From Syntrophomonas sp. UBA1376 (GTDB lineage: Bacteria > Bacillota > Syntrophomonadia > Syntrophomonadales > Syntrophomonadaceae), in contig DBRE01000001.1 in NCBI GenBank assembly GCA_002305535.1, positions 1 through 8,694 on the forward strand: a DNA stretch of 8,694 nt, read 5' to 3'. Under the pieces are notes generated by a model. The model worked only from the letters and a program-made list of their open reading frames with translations, was not told where the DNA came from and ran no database searches. Position numbers and translations under genes: made by a program. Shown one piece after another: positions 1 through 5,731 of the stretch. Numbering within the stretch: position 1 is the stretch's first letter; each line of letters starts with the position of its first letter.

Positions 1-159
1 GATCGTCAAATCACAAACATAGCACGTAATTGGTACTGGCCTTTTTGTTGCCTAGCTATATCTGATAATTCTACATCCGAATGGAGCAAAGCCCACTCCA
101 ATAGAAATTATTTCTCCGGGGCAACCCGAGAACGGTTATACCCCCCTAAAATAACACAT

Positions 160-184
160 AAAAAAAGCAGGCTGTCAGCCTACT
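160..184 (-). terminator. Rho-independent terminator of the transglutaminase-like gene
   Basis: Read on the minus strand, an 8-bp stem (AGTAGGCT with AGCCTGCT, one G.U pair) closes a 3-base GAC loop and is followed directly by seven T. It begins about 23 bases after the TAG stop of the minus-strand gene ending at 208, the normal position for an intrinsic terminator. On the plus strand the same stem has no T-run after it, so it acts in one direction only. Confidence 0.85.
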
Positions 185-207
185 TGAGGATATTTTCTGC
201 TGGTTTG

Positions 208-1170
208 CTATTGTTTATTGACCAGGAGATTTCCCCAACCTACCGACAACTTTTCGCCTTGGTAGCTGACCTTGACAGGCTGATCGCTATAGTTCTGAGC
301 GATGTGAGAGACGGACAGCTCTGCCAGTGAGGCTTGTCCTTTCTTGGGATAAATCTTGAAGGTGGGGTCAACTGCTACCCAGCCCACATCCTGAATGTAA
401 ACTTCGGCCCAGGCATGCCGATATCCCTGCAGAGAAACTTCGGAACTGCCCGTCCGCCAGCTGGCACCGGTGAGTTGGGAATCACAAAAGCCATTGACCT
501 GTCGCGCCGGCATCCCTGATGCCCGTGACAGGGCAACAAATAGAGCGGCATAGTCCTCACAGACGCCTTCTCCGTGGCGCAATGCACTAAGAGCACCCCG
601 GTTTTTATGAACAGAATTCAGCTGGTAATTCATGTGGGCATCGATGAATTTGCCGATCTGGTTGATTTTAGCTATTTCATCGTCAATATCGCCAGTTAAC
701 TTCTCGGCCAGGGCTACTATTTCTGGATGACTGCTTTCGATTTTGCTGGAAGGTTTTAGATAACACTGGAGTTCATTGAGTGCACCGGTGGATGTTAATC
801 CCCCTCCTGGCTTGATCCTTAGCAAATAGTCTACTATTATGGTTTCACTCTGTCCGGGGGAAATGGAGTCGATAACGACATGGGCGGTACGGCTACCCGT
901 TTCACCAGTCTCGATCTTCTCCACCTTTTGGTTAAAGATCTCCCGTGAGGTCTGTTGGTAGGTGGAGTCAGCACTAATGAGCGGGAGTTGCACCTCCACC
1001 CCGGTAGCAGGTTGCCGGCCCGAATTGGTTACTTGGACAGAGATCTGAATGTTTCTAGTCACGGTAGAGTTGTCAACAGAGGCTGCCGAAGAGGTGTGGG
1101 GGAAGGAGGCTATTGTGATCATAGCCGCCGTTATCATAAATATTACCGCTTTTAAACCCTTGTTACACAT
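208..1170 (-). CDS. Exported transglutaminase-like (papain-fold) domain protein
   Basis: Predicted 320-aa secreted or surface protein. The ATG at 1170 is chosen because GGAGG lies 7 bases upstream (1182-1178) and the protein then starts with a signal peptide: Lys4 and Lys7, a hydrophobic stretch to about residue 24, then SSAAS. The open frame runs further upstream to 1374, but that part is basic, non-hydrophobic and overlaps a riboswitch, so it is leader RNA. Residues about 35-125 look like a beta-sandwich domain (TRNIQISVQVTNSG). Residues about 150-275 are the transglutaminase core: Cys204 in GEGVCEDYAALF, His252 in YRHAWAEVY and Asp268 in VAVDPTF form the expected Cys-His-Asp triad. In bacteria this fold is more often protease- or amidase-like than a true crosslinking enzyme, so the substrate is unknown. 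It is a single-gene unit under a predicted cyclic-di-GMP riboswitch. Confidence 0.85.
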   Translation of the reverse strand: MCNKGLKAVIFMITAAMITIASFPHTSSAASVDNSTVTRNIQISVQVTNSGRQPATGVEVQLPLISADSTYQQTSREIFNQKVEKIETGETGSRTAHVVIDSISPGQSETIIVDYLLRIKPGGGLTSTGALNELQCYLKPSSKIESSHPEIVALAEKLTGDIDDEIAKINQIGKFIDAHMNYQLNSVHKNRGALSALRHGEGVCEDYAALFVALSRASGMPARQVNGFCDSQLTGASWRTGSSEVSLQGYRHAWAEVYIQDVGWVAVDPTFKIYPKKGQASLAELSVSHIAQNYSDQPVKVSYQGEKLSVGWGNLLVNKQ

Positions 1171-1175
1171 CAAAA

Positions 1176-1192
1176 TCCCTCCTATCGAGGGA
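1176..1192 (-). promoter_or_regulatory. Hairpin sequestering the ribosome binding site of the transglutaminase-like gene
   Basis: On the minus-strand RNA, UCCCUC (1192-1187), a GAUAG loop and GAGGGA (1181-1176) form a perfect 6-bp hairpin that contains most of the Shine-Dalgarno sequence GGAGG (1182-1178). The pairing is seen directly. That it is the translational expression platform of the upstream cyclic-di-GMP aptamer is an inference. Confidence 0.5.
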
Positions 1193-1221
1193 CCGACAAG
1201 AGGGTTTAAATTACAAAACCC

Positions 1222-1314
1222 TGCTTCGGAAACCTGGCGATCATAGCTCTGTGGAGCGTTAGACCCATGGCTTTGCGTCCTTGCCTTTCGACGAGTTTGC
1301 CTTTGTCGGTCAGG
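1222..1314 (-). promoter_or_regulatory. Cyclic-di-GMP-I (GEMM-I) riboswitch
   Basis: The minus strand carries the GEMM-I signature in order: GGCAAAC (1301-1295), a GAAA tetraloop, GGACGCAAAGCC, GGGTCTAA, an ATGATCGCC segment, and CCAGGTTTCCG (1237-1227), which is the tetraloop-receptor arm. CCUG (1314-1311) can pair with CAGG (1223-1220) to close P1. GEMM-I RNAs are established receptors for cyclic di-GMP and often control motility, adhesion and secreted surface enzymes. The aptamer lies about 50 bases before the start codon of the transglutaminase-like gene. An AGGGTTT/AAACCCT hairpin (1222-1216 with 1207-1201) follows at once and shares bases with P1, so it is a plausible alternative fold. 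No T-run follows it, which favours translational over transcriptional control. Whether the switch turns the gene on or off cannot be read from sequence. Confidence 0.88.
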
Positions 1315-1477
1315 TTGTGTTTTATGGATAATTTTACCTGTTTCCACCGTAGAACATTTCCGGAATTTTTGCAACCATAAAATAATTTAGGACTTTAATG
1401 ATTATTTTCTTCAATCGTAGATCCGGAATGGATTATTTATTTCATTTAATATCGATGATTTTTCGGCCAGTACTGTG

Positions 1478-1506
1478 TTGACTTATGGTGATTTCTATCC
1501 TATAAT
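1478..1506 (+). promoter_or_regulatory. Sigma-A promoter for the tRNA-Ala/leuS leader
   Basis: TTGACT (1478-1483) and TATAAT (1501-1506) are separated by exactly 17 bases, matching the vegetative consensus at 11 of 12 positions. The predicted start, near 1512-1514, is about 18 bases before T-box Stem I. No comparable promoter is visible between it and the tRNA or leuS, so both are probably transcribed from here. Confidence 0.8.
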
Positions 1507-1680
1507 TCACTATGTCAACTTTATATTGATAGGCAACGAACCGGAGTAGTAGACGGGTGCCTGACAGAGAGCCGCCGGCTGGTGTGAGGCGGTAGCGGAT
1601 GTCGAACTCGCCGGGAAGCTTTACAGGTGACAAGCCTGTAACGGATAAGACCGTTATCACTGCATAAAGTGGACAAATGT

Positions 1681-1756
1681 GGGGCTATGGCGCAGCTGGG
1701 AGCGCGCTTGAATGGCATTCAAGAGGTCGAGGGTTCGAATCCCTCTAGCTCCACCA
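1681..1756 (+). tRNA. tRNA-Ala, anticodon GGC
   Basis: A complete 76-base cloverleaf with encoded CCA. The acceptor GGGGCTA/TAGCTCC includes a G3.U70 pair, the alanine identity element. The anticodon stem CTTGA/TCAAG holds the loop ATGGCAT, so the anticodon GGC (1713-1715) reads GCC and GCU. The T arm is GAGGG-TTCGAAT-CCCTC, the discriminator is A1753 and CCA is 1754-1756. Every stem is intact, so it looks functional rather than a relic. It lies inside the leuS T-box leader, downstream of the specifier domain and upstream of the terminator, and no promoter of its own is visible. It should therefore be made whether or not leuS is attenuated, and released by RNase P and 3' processing. Confidence 0.97.
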
Positions 1757-1796
1757 TTATTTATTTGTCAATAAGGGTGGTACCGCGGGAATATAA

Positions 1797-1826
1797 CTCT
1801 CGTCCCTGACCGGGATGAGGGTTTTT
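1797..1826 (+). terminator. T-box attenuator terminator upstream of leuS
   Basis: CTCTCGTCCC (1797-1806) pairs with GGGATGAGGG (1812-1821) through a five-base loop, with two G.U pairs, and is followed by five T (1822-1826). The left arm overlaps the 3' strand of the T-box antiterminator (CCCT, 1804-1807), so the two structures exclude each other as in classic T-box attenuators. The leuS start is 39 bases further on. Confidence 0.9.
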
Positions 1827-1865
1827 GTTATTTCTATGCTAATAATAGTAACGAGGAGGACGTTT

Positions 1866-4346
1866 ATGGAGCGCAAGTATGACTTCGAGGCAATCGAAGC
1901 CAAATGGCAGGCTTACTGGGAAGAAAACCATTTCTACGAAGTAACCGAAGATACAACCCGCCCCAAATATTACGCTCTGGAGATGTTTCCCTATCCGTCG
2001 GGGAATTTGCATATGGGGCATGTTCGCAATTATGCCATTGGTGACGTGGTGGCCAGATTCAAAACAATGAACGGATATAATGTACTCCATCCCATGGGAT
2101 GGGATGCCTTTGGCTTGCCTGCGGAAAACGCTGCTATCAAACACGGCTCCCACCCAGCAAAGTGGACCACGGCCAACATAAATAATATGAAAGCCCAGCT
2201 GAAAACCCTGGGGACCAGTTATGACTGGAATCGGGAAGTGGCTACCTGCGACCCTGATTACTATAAATTTACCCAATGGATGTTTCTGAAACTATATGAA
2301 CACGGCTTGGCTTACAAAAAGAGTGCGGCAGTAAACTGGTGTCCCTCCTGCCAGACGGTTCTGGCCAATGAGCAGGTGGTAGACGGTGCCTGTGAACGCT
2401 GTGAAGCATCGGTAGATAAAAAGCAATTGGAACAGTGGTTTTTCAAAATAACTGATTATGCCCAGCGACTTTTGGATGATCTGGAAATGTTGCCAGGCTG
2501 GCCGGACAAGGTCAAAACCATGCAGAGAAACTGGATCGGACGTAGTGAAGGATGTCAATTCTCATTGGCTATCGAAGGCCTGGACGAGAGAATTACCGTA
2601 TTCACCACTCGCCCTGACACTGTTTTCGGAATCACTTATATGGTCTTGGCTCCCGAACATCCCCTGGTGGCCAAACTGGTGGCTGGCCGTCCGGAAGAAG
2701 AACCGGTCACAGAGTTCATCAACCGTATGAAGCACTTGAATGAAATGGCCCGCACCTCCACCGAAGCAGTGAAAGAAGGGGTTTTCACTGGAGCTTATGC
2801 GATCAATCCTATGAATGATGAGCGCATTCCCATCTGGATAGCCAATTACGTTCTGATGGATTATGGCACCGGTGCTATTATGGCGGTTCCAGCCCATGAC
2901 CAGCGCGACTTTGATTTTGCCCGAAAATATGATATACCTATCCGAGTAGTTATCAAATCTGAGGATACTCCTTTAGATGGCAGTCAGCTGGTGGAAGCTT
3001 ATGCAGGTGATGGCCTGATGGTGAATTCCGGAGATTTTGACGGTTGTTCCGTGACAGAGGGTCAGGCCAGAGTGATTGCTTATATGGAAGAGAAGGGTAT
3101 AGGCGAAGGAACCATAAACTTCCGCCTGCGCGATTGGCTCATATCCCGGCAACGCTACTGGGGAGCACCTATTCCCATCGTCTATTGCCCCCAGTGCGGT
3201 ACGGTGCCGATACCCATTAAAGATCTACCGGTTCTGCTGCCCCTGGAAGTGGAGTTTCGTCCTTCCGGCGAGTCACCGCTCAACTACGTTCAGGAATTCT
3301 ACCAGACCACCTGTCCGGTCTGTGGTGGTGAAGCCCGTCGGGAAACTGATACTATGGATACCTTTGTCTGTTCATCCTGGTATTTTGATCGCTTCTGCAG
3401 CCCGCAGGAAACGGAGCTCCCCTTTACCCGGGAAGCCGCTGATTATTGGATGGCAGTTGACCAGTATATAGGCGGAGTTGAGCATGCCATCCTTCACCTG
3501 ATGTATGCCCGCTTCCTCACCAAATTCTTATATGATATCAAGATGTTGAAGGTACAGGAACCCTTTACCAATCTGCTCACCCAGGGCATGGTCTTAAAAG
3601 ACGGTTCCAAGATGTCCAAGTCCAAAGGCAATGTAGTCAGTCCGGAGGAGATCATTCAAACTTATGGAGCTGACACGGCCCGCTTGTTCATCCTGTTTGC
3701 CTCGCCACCGGACAGAGATCTGGAATGGAGCGATCAGGGTGTGGAAGGTGCTTACCGCTTTTTGCACCGGGTATGGCGTCTGGTGACTGGCAGTATCGAG
3801 ACTCTGCAGGATGTAAGCCGTCCCACCGAATATAAGGAACTGGATCCGGCTGCAAAAGCTCTGCGCTTTAAGACTCACGCTACCATCAAAAAAGTCTCCT
3901 CGGATATTGAGGAACGTTTCAATTTTAATACCGCCATCAGTGCCATCATGGAGCTGACTAATGCCATAAATACCTATGGTGATCAACAAGAACAGGATCT
4001 ATGTGTTCTGAAAGAGGCCGTAGACACTCTACTGATTTTACTCAGCCCCTTCTGTCCACACATTACTGAGGAACTCTGGGAAATGATGGGTGGTGCCAAC
4101 AGCATTCACCTGCAGTCCTGGCCAACCTATGATCCTGCCGCCCTGGTTCAGGATGAAATTGAAATAGTCCTGCAAATTAGTGGTAAGGTCAGGGATCGGA
4201 TCATGGCTCCGCCAGATGCATCTGAAGACGAATTGCGAGCTTTAGCTCTGGATAATCCCAAAATTAAAGAGTTGACAAAAGGTCAGAATATAGCGAAAAT
4301 AATAGTTGTGCCAAGGAAATTGGTGAATATTGTGGTAAAGCCTTAA
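1866..4346 (+). CDS. leuS: Leucyl-tRNA synthetase
   Basis: Cytoplasmic class Ia synthetase that charges tRNA-Leu with leucine. The ATG at 1866 is preceded by AGGAGG (1854-1859) with a 6-base spacer, and MERKYDFEAIEAKWQ is the usual LeuRS opening; an earlier in-frame ATG at 1815 lies inside the attenuator and is rejected. At 826 aa it is full length for a bacterial LeuRS. The HIGH-type motif is HMGH at 49-52 and KMSKS is at 582-586. A zinc-type CxxC pair lies at Cys159/162 and Cys176/179, and a second cysteine set at 441/444 and 483/486. The CP1 editing domain keeps TTRPDT (247-252) and the conserved Asp345 in AHDQRDFDF, so post-transfer editing looks intact. The C-terminal anticodon-binding region ends at residue 826. 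Expression is predicted to rise when tRNA-Leu is uncharged, through the T-box leader. Confidence 0.98.
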   Translation: MERKYDFEAIEAKWQAYWEENHFYEVTEDTTRPKYYALEMFPYPSGNLHMGHVRNYAIGDVVARFKTMNGYNVLHPMGWDAFGLPAENAAIKHGSHPAKWTTANINNMKAQLKTLGTSYDWNREVATCDPDYYKFTQWMFLKLYEHGLAYKKSAAVNWCPSCQTVLANEQVVDGACERCEASVDKKQLEQWFFKITDYAQRLLDDLEMLPGWPDKVKTMQRNWIGRSEGCQFSLAIEGLDERITVFTTRPDTVFGITYMVLAPEHPLVAKLVAGRPEEEPVTEFINRMKHLNEMARTSTEAVKEGVFTGAYAINPMNDERIPIWIANYVLMDYGTGAIMAVPAHDQRDFDFARKYDIPIRVVIKSEDTPLDGSQLVEAYAGDGLMVNSGDFDGCSVTEGQARVIAYMEEKGIGEGTINFRLRDWLISRQRYWGAPIPIVYCPQCGTVPIPIKDLPVLLPLEVEFRPSGESPLNYVQEFYQTTCPVCGGEARRETDTMDTFVCSSWYFDRFCSPQETELPFTREAADYWMAVDQYIGGVEHAILHLMYARFLTKFLYDIKMLKVQEPFTNLLTQGMVLKDGSKMSKSKGNVVSPEEIIQTYGADTARLFILFASPPDRDLEWSDQGVEGAYRFLHRVWRLVTGSIETLQDVSRPTEYKELDPAAKALRFKTHATIKKVSSDIEERFNFNTAISAIMELTNAINTYGDQQEQDLCVLKEAVDTLLILLSPFCPHITEELWEMMGGANSIHLQSWPTYDPAALVQDEIEIVLQISGKVRDRIMAPPDASEDELRALALDNPKIKELTKGQNIAKIIVVPRKLVNIVVKP

Positions 4347-4490
4347 ATATGTACTAGGTACCAGTGATGAATTGGTATATATTTTACACCCCCCGGGGAT
4401 GGGCCGCTATTCGTAGTGAAAAAAAGACCTTGTTCGCAATGGTTTTGCCCACCCCCTCCCCCCTAAAAACCTTTCATCCTTATATAAATT

Positions 4491-4513
4491 AAACCGGGTA
4501 TTATACCCGGTTT
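4491..4513. terminator. Palindromic, probably bidirectional terminator between leuS and rsfS
   Basis: AAACCGGGTA (4491-4500) and TACCCGGTTT (4504-4513) are a perfect 10-bp inverted repeat around TTA. The sequence is AT-rich on both sides (TTTATTA on plus, TTTAATTTATAT on minus) but has no uninterrupted T-run. It lies between two convergent genes, 145 bases after the leuS stop and 117 bases after the rsfS stop. The rest of the 4347-4629 gap has short C-runs and no open frame or RNA that I recognise. Confidence 0.55.
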
Positions 4514-4629
4514 ATTACATTTCCTTTCCCCTGGTCGATAAGTTCCGCAGTTATTTCAACGGTCACATAATTAACGACTGGGAAGTAGAACTAGGCCTGT
4601 TCCTGTTGAAGCCATCACCTGACATAAGG

Positions 4630-4983
4630 TCAGACTTCACTTTCTATCAGCAGACGGGGAGCATCTGCCCACAAGTTCTCCAGTTGGTAGTACTCACGTT
4701 CCTCTTGGCGAAAGACATGCAGAATCACTGAGCTGAAGTCCAACACCGACCATACCCCCTGCTGAAATCCTTCTTTACGACTAGGGTAAATGTTCTGTTC
4801 CCGCAGTGTTTCTTGTACATTTTCAATAATAGAACGAACCTGGATAACACTTCGACCACTGGCGATAACAAAATAATCGGCAATGACCGTCAGGTCATGG
4901 ACATCTAGAACTACTACATTCAAGGCCTTTTCATTCAAGCAAGCCTCTGCGATCGTTCGTGCCAGTTTTTCCTCTTGATTCAA
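4630..4983 (-). CDS. rsfS: Ribosome silencing factor RsfS (Iojap/YbeB family)
   Basis: RsfS binds ribosomal protein uL14 on the 50S subunit and blocks subunit joining when nutrients are short. The family signature is clear: DYFVIASGRS (36-45), then GVWSVLDFSSVILHVF (76-91) and REYYQLENLW (96-105). Three TTG codons stand in tandem at 4989, 4986 and 4983 after the GGAGG at 4995-4991; the third gives a 7-base spacer and is chosen, giving 117 aa, normal for the family. The first would give 119 aa with only one base of spacing. It is the last gene of the nadD-yqeK-rsfS operon, 110 bases after yqeK. In many Firmicutes a LytR-family gene lies between yqeK and rsfS; here there is only a hairpin-bearing gap. 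Confidence 0.93.
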   Translation of the reverse strand: MNQEEKLARTIAEACLNEKALNVVVLDVHDLTVIADYFVIASGRSVIQVRSIIENVQETLREQNIYPSRKEGFQQGVWSVLDFSSVILHVFRQEEREYYQLENLWADAPRLLIESEV

Positions 4984-5052
4984 CAACAACCCTCCAATAC
5001 GAAATTATCCTTCGTTATCTTTATCATGTTCGGCAAACTACTTCTCCATACC

Positions 5053-5083
5053 CGCAAGTCGAAGGATCGTCCCCTAACTTGCG
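5053..5083 (-). repeat. REP-like imperfect hairpin between yqeK and rsfS
   Basis: CGCAAGT (5053-5059) and ACTTGCG (5077-5083) form a perfect 7-bp outer stem. An inner GGA-TCG-TCC hairpin is separated from it by a symmetrical 4x4 internal loop. The minus-strand core AGGGGACGATCCTT resembles AGGGGACAGTTCCTT in the hairpin between nadD and yqeK, which suggests two diverged copies of one small palindromic element. It could also affect transcript stability upstream of rsfS. Confidence 0.5.
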
Positions 5084-5093
5084 TGAAGCATTT

Positions 5094-5684
5094 CTAGCAT
5101 CCGTCCAGATCAAGGCATTTTTGCAGGTAGTAGTTGCGTACCTCTATAGAACGGGGGTGAATAATGCGCTGCTGGTCAATACAGTAGCGTATGGTCGTCT
5201 CCAATCCATACAGCATACCTTGTTCCAAGCTCCGCTCCGTCAAGCATTTGAGCCGCTCCATGCCTGGGTAATCCCTGCCAGGTTCGATCATGTCTGCCAG
5301 ATAAATAATTTCCTCCAGGGAACCCATAGCCACAGCCCCTAAAGTATGGTGAGCGATGGCCGCCAGCATCTCTTCATCCTCAATACCCAGTTCCTGCTTA
5401 ACCAGGTAAGCTCCTACCGGGCCATGCAGCAGATCCGGCAGCAGGCTATCGGCGGGATGCTCCATCAACTGATAGATCTCTGCCCGATCCAATAGTTCCT
5501 GACCAGACATCCCCTTAGCATAATCATGCAACAGACCCGTAGCATAAGCTTTTCCTGGGTCGACCCCATACTGCTCCGCCAGATCACGGGCTACTTGCGC
5601 TACCTGTAAACTGTGCCGATAGCGGTTGGGCGAAAGACGCTTTTGAATAATGTCCATGAGTTGCTGATCGCTGTATTTCATCAT
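5094..5684 (-). CDS. yqeK: HD-domain Ap4A hydrolase YqeK
   Basis: YqeK proteins are metal-dependent HD-domain enzymes that cleave diadenosine tetraphosphate symmetrically to two ADP. The 196-aa protein shows the HD set in order: His24 in RYRHSLQVA, His53-Asp54 in GLLHDYAKG, His87 in LLHGPVGA, His112/113 in AIAHHTLG and Asp131 in YLADMIEPGRDYPG. This order and the IIYLADMIEPGR motif are typical of YqeK. The ATG at 5684 has AGGG (5696-5693) 8 bases upstream; a second ATG follows at once at 5681. A TTG at 5705 in frame lacks a suitable ribosome site and overlaps a hairpin. It sits 47 bases after nadD in the same direction, the usual neighbour in Firmicutes. Confidence 0.93.
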   Translation of the reverse strand: MMKYSDQQLMDIIQKRLSPNRYRHSLQVAQVARDLAEQYGVDPGKAYATGLLHDYAKGMSGQELLDRAEIYQLMEHPADSLLPDLLHGPVGAYLVKQELGIEDEEMLAAIAHHTLGAVAMGSLEEIIYLADMIEPGRDYPGMERLKCLTERSLEQGMLYGLETTIRYCIDQQRIIHPRSIEVRNYYLQKCLDLDGC

Positions 5685-5700
5685 TAATATTTCCCTAAGA

Positions 5701-5723
5701 AACAAAGGAACTGTCCCCTTGTT
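5701..5723 (-). repeat. REP-like hairpin between nadD and yqeK
   Basis: AACAA (5701-5705) pairs with TTGTT (5719-5723) outside an inner AGGA-ACTG-TCC element. On the minus strand it reads AACAAGGGGACAGTTCCTTT. From memory, elements of this AAGGGGAC...TTCCTT type are scattered in intergenic regions of several Clostridia, but I cannot count copies here. It lies just upstream of the yqeK ribosome site and is not followed by a T-run, so it is unlikely to be a terminator. Confidence 0.55.
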
Positions 5724-5731
5724 CCCATTTC

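Larger units (their letters stand above)
1531..1826 (+). promoter_or_regulatory. Leucine-specific T-box riboswitch of leuS, interrupted by a tRNA gene
   Basis: T-box leaders bind uncharged cognate tRNA and then let transcription pass an attenuator. Stem I (about 1531-1621) shows a k-turn-like base (GA at 1538-1539 facing GA at 1615-1616), a CCGG/CCGG lower helix, AGTA (1545-1548) opposite GAACTC, the AGAGAG motif (1566-1571) and a GGTGTGAGGCGG distal region. The specifier triplet is CTC (1607-1609), a leucine codon, agreeing with the downstream leuS. Two further hairpins follow: TTACAGG/CCTGTAA at 1621-1641 and ACGG/CCGT at 1641-1654. The conserved T-box AGGGTGGTACCGCGG is at 1774-1788; its UGGU (1778-1781) pairs with the tRNA acceptor end, and CCCT (1804-1807) closes the antiterminator. 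A complete tRNA-Ala gene sits at 1681-1756, inside a hairpin formed by GACAAAT (1672-1678) and ATTTGTC (1763-1769). I do not know this arrangement as a standard T-box form. Confidence 0.93.

Noticed and set aside
1171..1374. N-terminal extension of the transglutaminase-like protein by 68 codons from a start at 1374
   Set aside because: The extension overlaps the GEMM-I riboswitch, has no ribosome site, and would bury the signal peptide that starts at 1170.
1815..1865. Upstream in-frame ATG of leuS at 1815
   Set aside because: It lies within the T-box terminator hairpin; AGGAGG and the LeuRS N-terminal motif point to 1866.
1839..2276. Minus-strand open frame of 145 codons antisense to leuS
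   Set aside because: It is a shadow of a strongly conserved plus-strand gene, has no ribosome site or recognisable domain, and the sense frame explains the codon pattern.
4607..4639. Nested inverted repeat (TGAAG...CTTCA around CTGAC...GTCAG) at the rsfS stop as a terminator
   Set aside because: No T-run on either strand, and one arm lies in coding sequence; the 4491-4513 palindrome is the better candidate.
4959..5342. Plus-strand open frame of 127 codons across the rsfS-yqeK junction
   Set aside because: It is antisense to the conserved HD-domain gene and rsfS start, and no motif is visible in its translation.
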